From the NCBI RefSeq assembly GCF_007830335.1, contig NZ_VLKU01000001.1, forward strand, positions 434,001 through 498,000: 64,000 nt of DNA. Direction: 5' to 3'. Under the pieces are notes generated by a model. That model saw nothing but the letters and a program-made list of their open reading frames with translations. It did not search any database and was not told where the DNA came from. Of the stretch, positions 39,910 to 50,334 are shown in pieces. Within the stretch, counting starts at the first letter, position 1; every line of letters starts with the position of its first letter. The DNA is from Paracoccus sulfuroxidans (GTDB lineage Bacteria; Pseudomonadota; Alphaproteobacteria; Rhodobacterales; Rhodobacteraceae). The translations under genes and the position numbers were made by a program.

Positions 39910-40995
39910 ATGCGTCGATTGCTGCTGTTCGTGATCTTTCTTGCCGTGATTCTGGGCGGTCTGTGGCTGGGTGGTGAGACCCTGCTGGCCCGTATGATCC
40001 GGCAGAACATGCAGGATCAGGCGATGCTGCAGCTGCAGGATGTGACGCCGCTGCGTGATCCGGGGCGCTTCGGCGTGCGCGGAGCGCAACTGACGATTGA
40101 TTCGGATGGTCGCAAAATCACCTTGCCAGAGCTGACGGTCTGGGCGCCCCTGAGCCGCCTCAACAGCCTTCACCTCAGCCTGCCGCCCCGCATCGAGCTG
40201 GCCGTTCTGGACCAGCCGCAAGAGATCGGCTTGGATGACGCCGGCGCCAGCGTGACGGTCGCGCCACTGAACGGCATGGCGATCCGGCAGGCGACGGCGC
40301 ATTCCGGGCCGGTGACGCTCGGCGGTCAGCCGCTGGCCGAAGCCGCCGATCTGGACGTATCCCTGTCGCGGCTGGGCTATGCCGTCCCGCGCGGGGCCGC
40401 CACCAGCTATGACGTGAAGATTGACCTGCAGAAGGCCGACCCCCGTGTGCTCACCCCGGTCGAGATCCCCGAAGGCACGCTCTCCATCACGGGCGCGGGC
40501 CGGGTCTGGCTCGACCGCATCCTGACGCCCGAGACCCTGCAATCGGGCCGCCATCCGCTGCCCGTGGGCTTTCGCACCGATGGCATGCATATCAGTTTCG
40601 CGGATCTGGACCTGCGCCTGATGGGCCGCGTGCTGCGCGATGCCTCAGGCTATGCCGAGGGCGAGGTGATGATCTATACCGCAGACGCCCCGGCGATCCT
40701 TGATCTGGCGGTCCAGCAGAACCTGCTGAAGCCCGGCGCGGCCCAGATGATTGGCAAGGCGCTGCAACAGCTCTCCGATGACACGCCCGACACACAATCC
40801 GAGTCCGAGCGTACCCTTGCCGATACCGGCCTCAACGCCGGGCGCGTGGCGCAACCGGATCTCGACCCGATGCATTTCCCCAAACCGGCAGAGGGAGAGC
40901 TGCGTCTGCCGCTGACCTTCAAGGGCGGCAAGACAATGCTGGGCCCCCTGCCCCTTGGCCCCGCACCGCTCTTTGCGCAGGCAGAGGGTGCTTAG
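39910..40995 (+). CDS. DUF2125 domain protein
   Basis: A 361-residue protein with an N-terminal membrane anchor or signal (LLLFVIFLAVILGGLWLGG, about 4-22) and a long beta-rich periplasmic part (VWAPLSRLNSLHLSLPPRIELAV; TSYDVKIDLQKADPR). This is the alphaproteobacterial DUF2125 family, of unknown function and resembling other outer-leaflet lipid-transfer-like beta-rich proteins only in outline. It is convergent with tyrC (four-base overlap), a neighbourhood common in Rhodobacteraceae. Confidence 0.85.
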   Translation: MRRLLLFVIFLAVILGGLWLGGETLLARMIRQNMQDQAMLQLQDVTPLRDPGRFGVRGAQLTIDSDGRKITLPELTVWAPLSRLNSLHLSLPPRIELAVLDQPQEIGLDDAGASVTVAPLNGMAIRQATAHSGPVTLGGQPLAEAADLDVSLSRLGYAVPRGAATSYDVKIDLQKADPRVLTPVEIPEGTLSITGAGRVWLDRILTPETLQSGRHPLPVGFRTDGMHISFADLDLRLMGRVLRDASGYAEGEVMIYTADAPAILDLAVQQNLLKPGAAQMIGKALQQLSDDTPDTQSESERTLADTGLNAGRVAQPDLDPMHFPKPAEGELRLPLTFKGGKTMLGPLPLGPAPLFAQAEGA

Positions 40996-41924
40996 GTCTC
41001 AGAGCTGTCAGGCTTGGCCTGACGCCCGAAGTCCGCAGCAGAGGTGTCCTGCCCGGCCTCGATGATGCCGCGACGGATCGCCCGCGTGCGGGTGAAATAA
41101 TCATGCAGATGCGGACCATCGCCCATGCGGATGGCACGTTGCAGAACGAACAGCTCCTCGGTGAAGCGGCCCAGAATGTCCAGAACCGCGTCCTTGTTCT
41201 GCAGGAACACATCGCGCCACATGGTCGGATCGCTGGCGGCGATGCGGGTGAAATCCCGAAACCCCGCCGCCGAGTATTTGATGACCTCGCCTTCAGTCAC
41301 GCGCTTGATGTGATCGGCCACGCCCACCATCGTATAAGCGATCAGGTGGGGCGTATGGCTGGTCACGGCCAGCACCAGATCGTGATGCGCAGGCTCCATA
41401 CGCTCGGTGTTCGCGCCAAAGCCGCGCACCAGATCCTCAAGCCGGGCAATGGCCGCCGCGTCAACCTCACCCTCGGGGGTCAGCAGCCACCAGCGGTTGC
41501 GGAACAGGCTCGCAAAGCCCGAACGCGGCCCGGAATGCTCGGTCCCCGCCAGCGGATGGCCAGGGATGAAATGCACGTTCTCGGGCAGATGCGGACCAAC
41601 GGCGGTGATAACCGCCTGCTTGACCGAACCGACATCGGTCACCGTCGCGCCGGGCTTCAGATGCGGCGCAATCTCCTGCGCTACCTCGGCCATCGCGCCC
41701 ACCGGCACGGCCAGCACAACCAGATCGGCACCCTGAACCGCTTCGGCAGCAGTGGCCACGACCCGGTCGACCAGCCCGATCTCCTCGGCGGTCGCGCGCG
41801 TCTCGGCGCTGCGGGCATAGCCCACAACCTCGCCCGCAAGCCCCGCCTCGCGCATCGCCAGCGACATGGATCCGGCGATCAGCCCCAGCCCGATCAGGGC
41901 CACCCGGTCATAGATCACGCTCAT
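40992..41924 (-). CDS. tyrC: prephenate/arogenate dehydrogenase
   Basis: A 310-residue TyrA-family dehydrogenase: NAD-binding [19 protein letters not shown] (about 8-26), [44 protein letters not shown] and [12 protein letters not shown]. It makes 4-hydroxyphenylpyruvate or tyrosine from prephenate or arogenate. The start at ATG 41924 overlaps hisC by four bases; a longer frame upstream lies in hisC. The tyrC-hisC pairing suggests that the aminotransferase also serves aromatic amino acids. Confidence 0.9.
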   Translation of the reverse strand: MSVIYDRVALIGLGLIAGSMSLAMREAGLAGEVVGYARSAETRATAEEIGLVDRVVATAAEAVQGADLVVLAVPVGAMAEVAQEIAPHLKPGATVTDVGSVKQAVITAVGPHLPENVHFIPGHPLAGTEHSGPRSGFASLFRNRWWLLTPEGEVDAAAIARLEDLVRGFGANTERMEPAHHDLVLAVTSHTPHLIAYTMVGVADHIKRVTEGEVIKYSAAGFRDFTRIAASDPTMWRDVFLQNKDAVLDILGRFTEELFVLQRAIRMGDGPHLHDYFTRTRAIRRGIIEAGQDTSAADFGRQAKPDSSET

Positions 41925-43036
41925 GCCTCGGTCCCGCCTGCGCGCTCGGCCATGAAGGCCCCGATGACATGGGCGATGCGACGGCAAGAGGCTTCATCGC
42001 CCACGGTGATGCGCAGACAATGCGGCAGACCATAGCTCGCCACGCGGCGCACGATCAGCCCCTCGGCCTTCAGGAATGCGTCGCAGGCCTCGGCGGTCGG
42101 AACATCGGCAAAGCGCGCCAGAATGAAATTCGCGCAGGAGGTGTCAGAGGGCACGCCCTTCTCCATCAGCGCCTCGGCCAGCCAGGCCCGCATGCGCGAA
42201 TTCTCGGACTGGCTGCGCTGGAAATGTGCGCGGTCGCGCACAGCCGCCTCGGCCCCCTCCAACGCGGCGGTCGAGAGGTTGAAAGGCCCCCGGATCCGGT
42301 TCAGCACATCGACGATCTCGCGCGCGCCATAGCCCCAGCCGACCCGCAGCCCGCCCAGCCCATAGATCTTCGAGAAAGTCCGCGTCATGAACACATTCGG
42401 CAGCCGCGTCGCCAGTTCAGCCCCACCATCGTAATCGCCGCCGACATATTCCGCATAAGCAGCATCAATGACGATGATGGCCTGAGGGATCGCGCGGGCC
42501 AGCCGCTCGATCTCGGGCAGGCCGATCATCGTGCCGGTCGGATTGTTGGGATTGGCCAGAAACACCAGCCGCGTCCGCTCGCTCGCACCCGCGATCAGCG
42601 CATCGACATCCGTCACCCGATCCCGCTCGGCGACCTGAACAGGCGTCGCCCCCGCCGCATGAGCGCTGATCCGGTACATGAGGAACCCGTGCTCGGTGAA
42701 CAGAACCTCGGTCCCCGGCCCTGCATAGGCCTGACACAGGAAATGGATGATCTCATCCGAGCCGACACCGCAGATGATCCGGTCTGGATCCAGCGCATGC
42801 ACCTCGGCAATCGCCTGGCGCAGCGCAGCATGGTCGGTATTCGGATAGCGATGCATGGAATGCGCGGCACGAATGACCGCCTCACGCGCCTTTTCCGAGG
42901 GGCCGAACGGGTTCTCGTTCGAGCTCAGCTTGACGACATTCTCGATACCGGCCACCTTCGAAGCCCCGCCCTCGTAAAGTGCGATCTCCATGATGCCCGG
43001 CTGAGGTGCAATGTTCGTATCGGTGTTCTGCGACAT
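41921..43036 (-). CDS. hisC: histidinol-phosphate aminotransferase (possibly also aromatic)
   Basis: A 371-residue fold type I aminotransferase: [40 protein letters not shown] and the Schiff-base lysine in [20 protein letters not shown]. It converts imidazole-acetol phosphate to histidinol phosphate and, next to tyrC, may transaminate prephenate or phenylpyruvates. Region 43037-43191 upstream shows no clear feature. Confidence 0.9.
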   Translation of the reverse strand: MSQNTDTNIAPQPGIMEIALYEGGASKVAGIENVVKLSSNENPFGPSEKAREAVIRAAHSMHRYPNTDHAALRQAIAEVHALDPDRIICGVGSDEIIHFLCQAYAGPGTEVLFTEHGFLMYRISAHAAGATPVQVAERDRVTDVDALIAGASERTRLVFLANPNNPTGTMIGLPEIERLARAIPQAIIVIDAAYAEYVGGDYDGGAELATRLPNVFMTRTFSKIYGLGGLRVGWGYGAREIVDVLNRIRGPFNLSTAALEGAEAAVRDRAHFQRSQSENSRMRAWLAEALMEKGVPSDTSCANFILARFADVPTAEACDAFLKAEGLIVRRVASYGLPHCLRITVGDEASCRRIAHVIGAFMAERAGGTEA

Positions 43037-43191
43037 GTCTGGCCCCTTGCAAGCCCGGTCGTATTAGCCAATGCCGCAGGCCTTGGAAAGAACCCGCAAC
43101 ACGCGCGGATAAGACCAAAGCCCCGACTTCTTCGTTGTCCAAATACCCAAAAATCCGACCGCACCCACAGGCGATGCCTGCGCCCGTCAGA

Positions 43192-43737
43192 TCACTGGCC
43201 CTCGGCCTCCAGCGCCTTTTTCAGCTCGGGCAGGAAACGCCCGGTATAGTCCTCGCGGATCAGCGGCCCGGCAAAGCGGTAAAGGATCTGCCCCTCACCA
43301 TTGACGATGAAGGTTTCCGGCGGCGCGGTGACGCCCCAGTCGATGGCCGAGCGCCCGCGCGGATCGGTGGCGATGGCGTGATAGGAATCGCCATGCTCGG
43401 TCAGAAACTGCAGCGCCTGCGCCTCGGGGTCCTTCAGGTCGATGCCATAGACCGGCAGATCCTTGGCCAGCTCGGCAATGGTCGGATGCTCGGCGCGGCA
43501 GGGCGGGCACCAGCTGGCCCAGAAATTCACCAGCTTCACGCCCGGCTGGCGCAGCATCTCATCGGTCAGCTGCGTCTTGCCCTCCAGCGTTGTCTGCGGC
43601 ACCACAGGCGCCTCGCGCCCGACCAGAGCCGAGGGGCCGATGGCGGGATTGTCCCGTTCGGTTCCCCAAAGGAACATGGCGGCAAGCCCTGCAAACAGCA
43701 GCGGCGGAATGGCGATCATGGGCGAAAATCTAGCCAC
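43192..43737 (-). CDS. ccmG: cytochrome c biogenesis thioredoxin CcmG/DsbE
   Basis: A 181-residue membrane-anchored thioredoxin: one N-terminal helix (about 8-24) then LVNFWASWCPPCRAEHPTI (active-site CPPC), PPETFIVNGEGQILYRF and a C-terminal helix. It reduces the haem-binding CXXC of apocytochrome c in the periplasm. The GTG start at 43737 overlaps the ccmD stop by eight bases (GTGGCTAG); an ATG six codons later is possible. Confidence 0.92.
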   Translation of the reverse strand: MARFSPMIAIPPLLFAGLAAMFLWGTERDNPAIGPSALVGREAPVVPQTTLEGKTQLTDEMLRQPGVKLVNFWASWCPPCRAEHPTIAELAKDLPVYGIDLKDPEAQALQFLTEHGDSYHAIATDPRGRSAIDWGVTAPPETFIVNGEGQILYRFAGPLIREDYTGRFLPELKKALEAEGQ

Positions 43738-43873
43738 GCTTTTCCTGCTCCTCTAGGGCCCGGCGCGCGCGCGCATTGGCGGCGATGGTCTGCAAAATGA
43801 TCCCGGCCAGCAGCAGGATGCCCGCGCCATAGGCGCTCAGCACTGTCACGGTGTATTTTCCAAGGTCGATCAT
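43730..43873 (-). CDS. ccmD: haem exporter protein D
   Basis: A 47-residue protein: MIDLGKYTVTVLSAYGAGIL then LLAGIILQTIAANARARRAL and EEQEKRG. It has one membrane helix followed by a basic, helical tail, exactly the CcmD layout. It binds the CcmABC complex and assists release of holo-CcmE. Its ATG overlaps the ccmC stop by four bases, and its stop overlaps the ccmG start. Confidence 0.92.
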   Translation of the reverse strand: MIDLGKYTVTVLSAYGAGILLLAGIILQTIAANARARRALEEQEKRG

Positions 43874-44595
43874 GCACGGTTCTCCCGGGCCAGAAGGGCG
43901 GCCAGACGGCGGCGGCGGATCTCGGTCCGGGTGCGGATCAGAATCAGCGCCACGGTCAGAAGAAAGAAGCCCAGCATCGCCAGATAAAGGGGATAGCGAT
44001 AGGTCGCCGACATCCGCTCACCCGAGGCGACCGAAAGCGACGCGCCCTGATGCAGGCCCTGATTCCAGAACAGCACCGCATAGCGCGACAGCAGCGCAAA
44101 GACCGAGCCCACCAGACACAGCACACCCGTCAGATCGGCGGCACTGTCGGGGTCCTCGACCGCCTCCCAAAGCGCGATATAGCCCAGATAGAACAGGAAG
44201 AGGATCAGGAACGAGGTCAGCCGCGGATCCCATTCCCACCAGGTTCCCCACATCGGCTGGCCCCAGACCGCGCCCGTGATCAGCGCGATCAGCGTCATCA
44301 CCGCGCCGACCGGAGCGGCGGCCTTCGCGGCCAGCGCACTGACATGGTGGCGGCGCACGATCCAGATCAGCGAGGCCACCAGCATCATCATCCAGCAGTT
44401 GATCGCCATCAACGCGGCAGGCACGTGCAGAAACAGGATCTTGACGGTCGAGCCCTGCTTGAAATCGTCGGGCGTCAGGAACCCCCAGATCAACCCGCCG
44501 AGTGTACAGATGGCCGCCCCGCCCACGACCCAGGGCAGGACCGCGCCCGAGGCGCGCATGAACTTGACGGGGTTGGCGTATTCCCAGATCGACAT
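43870..44595 (-). CDS. ccmC: haem exporter protein C
   Basis: A 241-residue six-helix membrane protein with the tryptophan-rich haem-handling motif MWGTWWEWDPRLTSFLILF (about 116-134) and flanking conserved histidines (ILFLHVPAAL and LFWNQGLHQGAS). It loads haem onto CcmE. It is followed directly by ccmD (overlap) and preceded by ccmB with a 41-base gap. Confidence 0.95.
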   Translation of the reverse strand: MSIWEYANPVKFMRASGAVLPWVVGGAAICTLGGLIWGFLTPDDFKQGSTVKILFLHVPAALMAINCWMMMLVASLIWIVRRHHVSALAAKAAAPVGAVMTLIALITGAVWGQPMWGTWWEWDPRLTSFLILFLFYLGYIALWEAVEDPDSAADLTGVLCLVGSVFALLSRYAVLFWNQGLHQGASLSVASGERMSATYRYPLYLAMLGFFLLTVALILIRTRTEIRRRRLAALLARENRA

Positions 44596-44636
44596 GGCTC
44601 TTCCCTAGCTTGCGCCGCAGGGGCTCTCAAGCCCTC

Positions 44637-45293
44637 TCACCGCAGATTGACCCGAAGGGCCGAGGCGGCGGCGAATGGCACCAGCGCCAGCACAGCCAAT
44701 GTGATTGCGGCCAGAAAGACCAGCGGCGTCCACGGGTCCAGCCCTGCGGCACCGCGTCGCACCGCCTCGGCCCCGAAGATCAGCGTCGGGATGTAAAGCG
44801 GCAGGACCAGCAGCGACAGAAGCAGCCCACCGCGCCGCAGGCCCACGGTGACCGCCGCGCCAAAGGCCCCCAACACCGAGAGCGCAGGCGTGCCAAGCGC
44901 CAGCGACAGCACCAGCCAGACATAGCCCGGCCCCGGCAGATGCAGAAGGATGCCGAAGACCGGCGCCGCCAGCACCAGCGGCAGACCGGTGGTCAGCCAA
45001 TGCGCCAAGGCCTTGCTGGCGACGACGCCCTCAAGCGGCAGGGGCGCGGTGGCGAGCAGATCCAGACTGCCGTCCTCATGATCGAGCGCAAAGATGCGGT
45101 CCAGCGACAGAAGGCAGGACAGCAAGGCCCCCACCCAGAGGATCCCCGGCGCGATCAGCGCCAGCGTCCCGCCCTGCGGGCCGACACCGAAAGGGACCAG
45201 CGTGCAGACGATCAGAAAGAAGGCCAGCGCCAGCCCGAAGCCGCCTCCGGCGCGTGTCGCCAGCCTCAGGTCGCGGATCAGCAGGGCCTTCAT
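44637..45293 (-). CDS. ccmB: haem exporter protein B
   Basis: A 218-residue integral membrane protein with about six helices and the CcmB hallmarks [21 protein letters not shown] and [15 protein letters not shown]. It is the permease of the CcmAB ABC transporter that powers release of haem-loaded CcmE. The start overlaps ccmA by four bases. Confidence 0.93.
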   Translation of the reverse strand: MKALLIRDLRLATRAGGGFGLALAFFLIVCTLVPFGVGPQGGTLALIAPGILWVGALLSCLLSLDRIFALDHEDGSLDLLATAPLPLEGVVASKALAHWLTTGLPLVLAAPVFGILLHLPGPGYVWLVLSLALGTPALSVLGAFGAAVTVGLRRGGLLLSLLVLPLYIPTLIFGAEAVRRGAAGLDPWTPLVFLAAITLAVLALVPFAAASALRVNLR

Positions 45294-45925
45294 CCGAAAG
45301 CCTCGTTGAACCCGGCGGCGCGGCCGGTCCCGCTGCGCGTGGCGGCAGCCTTGAAAGGGGTCAGGTCCAGCACGCGGGCCTCGGCCAGTCCCAGATCGAT
45401 ATGGGTCGCAATGACGGCCCCGCCACCTGCCGCCAGATGCCCACGCACCATCTGCACGAAAAGTCCGACAGAGGCTGCGTCCAGCGACACCGTCGGCTCA
45501 TCCATCAGCCAGACCGCGCGTCCGGTGACCATCAGCCGCGCCAGCCCCAGCCTGCGTTTCTGCCCGGCAGAAAGCGCATGCGCGGGACGCGCCGCAAGCT
45601 CGGTCAGGTTCATCAGCGACAGGGCCTGATCGATGCCGTCGCCGCCAAAGACCTCGGCCCAGAAGCGAAGGTTCTCGGTCACCGTCAGAGCCGATTTCAG
45701 CCCGTCGGCATGGGCCGCATAGGCGGTGCTGTCGGGATCTGCCGCGATCTGCCCGTCGACGGCAGGCTGCAGCCCGGCCAGCGTGCGCAGCAGCGTCGTC
45801 TTGCCCAGACCGTTCGGCCCGCGCAGGATCAGCGCCTGCCCCGGCTCCAGCGTGAAATTCAGATTCTCAAGTGTGCGAAGCCCGCCCCGCGCGACCGCAA
45901 GCCCTGAAACGGACAGCAGCGTCAT
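45290..45925 (-). CDS. ccmA: haem exporter ATP-binding protein A
   Basis: A 211-residue ABC ATPase: Walker [17 protein letters not shown] (about 33-48), signature [14 protein letters not shown] (about 117-130) and Walker [14 protein letters not shown]. It drives CcmB. It overlaps by four bases both ccmB and the upstream Mth938-like gene. Confidence 0.94.
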   Translation of the reverse strand: MTLLSVSGLAVARGGLRTLENLNFTLEPGQALILRGPNGLGKTTLLRTLAGLQPAVDGQIAADPDSTAYAAHADGLKSALTVTENLRFWAEVFGGDGIDQALSLMNLTELAARPAHALSAGQKRRLGLARLMVTGRAVWLMDEPTVSLDAASVGLFVQMVRGHLAAGGGAVIATHIDLGLAEARVLDLTPFKAAATRSGTGRAAGFNEAFG

Positions 45926-46278
45926 AGCAGCAGCAGGGCACAGCCGACCCGTCGGCCTTCCGAAAGCGTCACATTATAGCTGCGCGCGGCTGAGGGCGTG
46001 CTCATCGGCTCGACCATCACGCCCTGCGCCTCAAGCGCATCGACCAGATCGCGCGGCGGGAAGGCCACGTCCGCACCCATACCCAGAAACAACACGTCGA
46101 TCTGGCCTGCCAGCGCCATCAGGGGCGCGCGGTCATCCAGCCCGCCCCAGGGAGTCAGCCCGGCGCCGGTCACGACCAGCGCCTGGCGATAGATCTGTCC
46201 GCCCACGCGGAAGAAGCCCGGCCCGTAACCATCGACCGGCAGGGCATCTCCGAACTCCGAGGGCGTCATCATGGCCAT
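45922..46278 (-). CDS. Mth938-like (DUF498) domain protein
   Basis: A 118-residue protein of the Mth938/NDUFAF3-like family: [33 protein letters not shown] and a short C-terminal [18 protein letters not shown] strand-helix. The bacterial role is uncertain; relatives take part in respiratory-complex assembly or membrane biogenesis. It sits between secF (one-base overlap) and ccmA, an arrangement common in Rhodobacteraceae. Confidence 0.88.
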   Translation of the reverse strand: MAMMTPSEFGDALPVDGYGPGFFRVGGQIYRQALVVTGAGLTPWGGLDDRAPLMALAGQIDVLFLGMGADVAFPPRDLVDALEAQGVMVEPMSTPSAARSYNVTLSEGRRVGCALLLL

Positions 46279-47252
46279 CAGGGGGTTTCCTCGAAGGGCG
46301 TGATGTCGCTGCCCTCTTTCGGTTTCGCCCAGTCACGCTTCACGCCCAGCCACAGAACGATGTTCTTGGCCATGTAGACGGTCGAGTAACAGCCCACGAT
46401 CACCCCCCACAGCATCGCGAAGACGAAGCCGCGGATCACGTCGCCGCCCAGCCACATCAGCGCGCCAAGCGCCAGAAGCGTGGTCACGGCGGTCATCACC
46501 GTGCGCGACAGGGTCTCGTTGACCGTGAGGTTCATCACGTCGATCAGCGGCATGGTCTTGTGCTTGATCAGGTTCTCGCGCAGCCGGTCATAGACCACGA
46601 CCGTATCGTTCAGCGAATAGCCGACGATGGTTAGCAGCGCCGCGATGGTGGTCAGGTCGAACCGCAGTTGGAACAGCGAGAAGATCCCGATGGTCAGCAG
46701 CACGTCGTGGATGATCGACAGCACCGCCCCCACCGCGAACTGCCATTCGAAGCGCAGCCAGATATAGATCATGATGCCCAGCGTCGCCGCCGAGACCGCC
46801 TTGATCGCGGTCCAGATCAGCTCGGACGAGACCTTCGGGCCCACCGACTCGACGGCGGTGAACTTGACCGAGGGGTCGACGTTCTTCAGCGCGGCCTCGA
46901 TCTCGTTGAGCTGCTCAGGCGTGACCGAGCCTGCGTCATCCTCGACCCCGATGCGGACCATGGCAACGTGCTTGTCGGTCCCGAAGGACGGGTCGAAGAC
47001 CTCGGTGATCGAGACATCGGCCAGATCAAGCCCGTTCAGCGCCTGTCGGTATTCGCCGACGTCGAAGCTTTGCGTGCTTTCGGTGCGGATCGTGGTGCCG
47101 CCCTTGAAGTCGATGCCGAAGTTCAGCCCCATGAACAGCACGACGATGACCGAGGCGATCATCAGCACAATCGAGATGCCGAAGGTCAGCCACTGCCAGC
47201 GGAAGAAGTTGATGTTCGTCTCATCAGGGACAAGTTTTAGACGGAATGCCAT
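46278..47252 (-). CDS. secF: protein translocase subunit SecF
   Basis: A 324-residue six-helix membrane protein: LFMGLNFGIDFKGGTTIR (the SecF start motif), VGYSLNDTVVVYDRLREN (the D1-type motif) and GGDVIRGFVFAMLWGVIVG. With SecD it uses the proton gradient to pull secreted proteins out of SecYEG. It follows secD by 12 bases. Confidence 0.95.
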   Translation of the reverse strand: MAFRLKLVPDETNINFFRWQWLTFGISIVLMIASVIVVLFMGLNFGIDFKGGTTIRTESTQSFDVGEYRQALNGLDLADVSITEVFDPSFGTDKHVAMVRIGVEDDAGSVTPEQLNEIEAALKNVDPSVKFTAVESVGPKVSSELIWTAIKAVSAATLGIMIYIWLRFEWQFAVGAVLSIIHDVLLTIGIFSLFQLRFDLTTIAALLTIVGYSLNDTVVVYDRLRENLIKHKTMPLIDVMNLTVNETLSRTVMTAVTTLLALGALMWLGGDVIRGFVFAMLWGVIVGCYSTVYMAKNIVLWLGVKRDWAKPKEGSDITPFEETP

Positions 47253-47264
47253 ATGTGTTGCCCC

Positions 47265-48929
47265 TTACAGAATCAGTTCTTTCGGCCGACGCCACTGCAC
47301 CCAGATCGCGATCATCAGGCGCGTCAGATAGATCGCGGTGAAGACCGAGGTCACGATGCCGATGGTCAGCGTGACGGCGAAGCCCTTGACCGGGCCCGAG
47401 CCCAGGAAGAACATCACGACCGCCGCGATGAAGGTGGTGACGTTGGCGTCGATGATCGCACTCATCGCCTCGTTGAAGCCATTGTCGATGGCGCGCACGA
47501 CACGGCGGCCCCATCGCAATTCCTCGCGGATGCGCTCGAAGATGATGACGTTGGCGTCGACGGCCGTCCCCACGGTCAGCACGATCCCCGCGATGCCGGG
47601 CAGGGTCAGAGTCGCCCCCATCATCGACATGACCGCAAGGATCAGGATGACGTTCACGATCACCGCAATCGAGGCGAAGACGCCGAAGAGGCCATAGCTC
47701 GCGATCATGTAGATCACGACCGCGACAGTGCCCACGATCGAGGCGATGCGGCCAGCGTCAATCGAGTCCTGCCCCAGTTCCGGACCGATGGTCCGCTCCT
47801 CAAGGAAGTCCATCTTGGCGGGCAGCGCACCTGCACGCAGCAGCACCGCAAGCTGGGTCGAGCTGTCGATGTCCATCGAGCCCGAGATCTGCCCCGAACC
47901 CGCAGTGATCGCCTGCCGGATCACCGGCGCCGAGATCACCTGATTGTCCAGAACGATGGCGAAGGGCTGGCCGATATTGGCCGCCGTATAGGCCCCGAAC
48001 CGCTTCGCACCCTGCGGGTTGAAGCGGAAATCGACGGCCGGCATGCCATTCTGGTCAAAGCTCGGACGCGCGTCGGTCAGGTCCTCACCGGTGACGACCG
48101 GCGATTCTTCCAGCGTGTAGAACACGCCCGGCTCATCCAGCGAGGGCACGACGATATTGCCGACGCCCGGACGGGCGTTCGGATCGGTCCCGCGCCCGAC
48201 AACCGGGTTGAAGGTCAGCTTGGCGGTGGTGCCGATCAGCGATTTCAGCTCTTCAGCCGAGCCGATGCCCGGCACCTGGATCAGGATGCGATCCTTGCCT
48301 TCGCGCATGATGGTCGGTTCGCGCGTGCCGACCTCATCGACGCGGCGGCGCACGATCTCCAGCGTCTGCTGGATCGTGCGATCATCGGTCGCGGCTTTTT
48401 CGGCATCCGAAAGCTGGACCGTCAGGCGGTTGCCGTTGCCGGCCACGGTGATGTCGGTCTGGCCTGCACCGGTCAGCGAGGCCACCGGCGTCGCCAGTGC
48501 CCGCACCAGCTGGATGGCACGCGGCATTTGATCGGCATTGCCGATCTCGACGACCAACTGGCCCTCGGGCGCAGTGACGCGGCGAATCGAGCCGATGGTG
48601 GCGCGGTCTGCCGACAGCGCGTCGCGCACTTCCGGCCAGAGCCCGTCCATGCGGGCCTTGTAGACCTCCTGCACGCGGACTTCGCCCAGAAGATGCGCAC
48701 CGCCCCGCAGGTCAAGGCCAAGATTGACCAGCCCCGAGGGCAGCCAGTTCGGCCAGCGCGCGATATCGGCGGTGTCTTCGGGCGTCTCGACGCCGTTGCG
48801 TTCTACCGCGGTGACGGCATCGTTATGCGCCTCGACCCGTTCATAGAAGAGGTTCGGCATGGCGTACAGCAGACCAAGGGCCACGACCCCCAGAATCAGC
48901 ACACGCTTCCAGACGGGAATGTCCAGCAT
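47265..48929 (-). CDS. secD: protein translocase subunit SecD
   Basis: A 554-residue membrane protein: one N-terminal helix (about 10-26), the large P1 periplasmic domain with GLDLRGGAHLLGEV and RVDEVGTREPTIMREG, and a C-terminal five-helix bundle with IAGIVLTVGTAVDANVIIFERIREEL. It is longer than many but normal for the group. yajC is 14 bases upstream. Confidence 0.95.
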   Translation of the reverse strand: MLDIPVWKRVLILGVVALGLLYAMPNLFYERVEAHNDAVTAVERNGVETPEDTADIARWPNWLPSGLVNLGLDLRGGAHLLGEVRVQEVYKARMDGLWPEVRDALSADRATIGSIRRVTAPEGQLVVEIGNADQMPRAIQLVRALATPVASLTGAGQTDITVAGNGNRLTVQLSDAEKAATDDRTIQQTLEIVRRRVDEVGTREPTIMREGKDRILIQVPGIGSAEELKSLIGTTAKLTFNPVVGRGTDPNARPGVGNIVVPSLDEPGVFYTLEESPVVTGEDLTDARPSFDQNGMPAVDFRFNPQGAKRFGAYTAANIGQPFAIVLDNQVISAPVIRQAITAGSGQISGSMDIDSSTQLAVLLRAGALPAKMDFLEERTIGPELGQDSIDAGRIASIVGTVAVVIYMIASYGLFGVFASIAVIVNVILILAVMSMMGATLTLPGIAGIVLTVGTAVDANVIIFERIREELRWGRRVVRAIDNGFNEAMSAIIDANVTTFIAAVVMFFLGSGPVKGFAVTLTIGIVTSVFTAIYLTRLMIAIWVQWRRPKELIL

Positions 48930-48943
48930 GTTTCAGGTCAGCC

Positions 48944-49276
48944 TCAGCTGTTGGCAGCGACGGGTGCGGTCCGGTTCACAAGGCCGGTCACGGTCGAGCG
49001 GATGACGCGCACGCGCACGCCCTGGGCGATCTCGACCTCAAGCTCGGCATCGCGCACGGCGGTGACCTTGCCGACCAACCCGCCCTGGGTGACGATTTCG
49101 TCGCCCTTCTTCAGCGCTTCCACCATGGCCCGGTGTTCCTTCATCCGCTTCTGCTGCGGCCGGATCATCAGGAAATACATGATCACGAAGATCAGAACCA
49201 GCGGAACGAACGAGGCAAGGCCAGCGGCCCCGGAGGACGCACCAGCGGCCTGCGCATAGGCGGGAGTGACGAGCAT
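48944..49276 (-). CDS. yajC: preprotein translocase subunit YajC
   Basis: A 110-residue protein: Ala-rich N-terminus, one membrane helix (LASFVPLVLIFVIMYFLMIRP, about 20-40), QQKRMKEHRAMVEALKKGDEIVTQGGLVGKV and a small beta domain. It accompanies SecDF. The start at ATG 49276 gives the family length; longer open frames upstream lack family similarity and overlap the mazG promoter side. Confidence 0.93.
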   Translation of the reverse strand: MLVTPAYAQAAGASSGAAGLASFVPLVLIFVIMYFLMIRPQQKRMKEHRAMVEALKKGDEIVTQGGLVGKVTAVRDAELEVEIAQGVRVRVIRSTVTGLVNRTAPVAANS

Positions 49277-49498
49277 AAGGTTTTCCCTGTGCAGTTGGAG
49301 GTCCGGGCCAGCCGCCCGGCGAATTCGCGGCACCCTAAACGCGCGACGGGCCGAACGCAAGAAATCGGCGCGGTTGCGATTGCCGCAGCTTGTCGGGCTT
49401 CGTGGACAATCGCCCCATCCTGTGGCAAGCGCAAAGCCCGGCGCGGGACCCGAGGCGCCGACATGGCCCAGACGCCTTACCAGCCGGAGACATGACGC

Positions 49499-50323
49499 AT
49501 GGCACAGGAAATTCCCCTCAAGCACGCCGAACGGGATGCGACCGGCATCGAGCGCCTGTTGAAGATCATGGCCGCGCTGCGCGACCCTGAGCAGGGCTGC
49601 CCCTGGGACATCGAACAGGATTTCGCCTCGATCGCGCCCTACACCATCGAAGAGGCGCATGAGGTGGCCGATGCCATCGCCCGCGAGGCCTGGGGTGAGC
49701 TGCCCGGAGAGCTGGGCGATCTGCTGCTGCAGGTGGTCTTTCACGCGCAGATGGCCGATGAGGCCGGGAAATTCGACTTCACCACCGTCGTCGATGCGGT
49801 CTCGGACAAGCTGATCTTCCGCCACCCGCATGTCTTCGGCGACGAATCCCGCGACAAAAGCGCCGAGCAGCAGATCAAGGACTGGGAGGCGATCAAGGCC
49901 GTCGAACGCGCCTCGAAGGCCGAAAAGGGCGTGCTGGATGGCGTGGCACTGGGCCTTCCCGCCCTGACCCGCGCAATCAAGTTGCAGAACCGCGCCGCGC
50001 GGGTGGGCTTCGACTGGCCCGGCGCGACCGAGGTTCTGGCCAAGATCCAAGAGGAAACGCAGGAGCTGGTCGAGGCCCGCGACAGCGGCGATCACGCGCA
50101 TTTGACCGAGGAATTCGGCGATCTTCTGTTCGTCATGGCCAATCTGGCGCGCCATCTGGACATCGACCCCGAAGAGGCGCTGCGGCTGGCGAATGCCAAG
50201 TTTACCCGCCGCTTCCAGTCCATCGAGGCCGCGCTTGCTGCCGACGGCCGCCGCCCCGAAGACAGCGATCTGGCCGAGATGGACGCGCTTTGGGACCGCG
50301 CCAAAGCGGCTGAGCGCGCCTAG
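49499..50323 (+). CDS. mazG: nucleoside triphosphate pyrophosphohydrolase MazG
   Basis: A 274-residue tandem-domain MazG: GCPWDIEQDFASIAPYTIEEAHEV (about 34-57) with the EExxE metal motif, VDAVSDKLIFRHPHVFGD, and a second domain with EETQELVEARD and EEFGDLLFVMANLARHL. It hydrolyses NTPs and dNTPs to monophosphates. The gene is divergent from the yajC operon, and the APH-like gene follows 11 bases later. Confidence 0.94.
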   Translation: MAQEIPLKHAERDATGIERLLKIMAALRDPEQGCPWDIEQDFASIAPYTIEEAHEVADAIAREAWGELPGELGDLLLQVVFHAQMADEAGKFDFTTVVDAVSDKLIFRHPHVFGDESRDKSAEQQIKDWEAIKAVERASKAEKGVLDGVALGLPALTRAIKLQNRAARVGFDWPGATEVLAKIQEETQELVEARDSGDHAHLTEEFGDLLFVMANLARHLDIDPEEALRLANAKFTRRFQSIEAALAADGRRPEDSDLAEMDALWDRAKAAERA

Positions 50324-50334
50324 GCGCGGGCCGG

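Noticed and set aside
47253..49259. A 668-codon open frame on the plus strand opposite secD and yajC
   Set aside because: It is an antisense artefact of GC-rich codon bias; the SecD and YajC motifs are unmistakable on the other strand.
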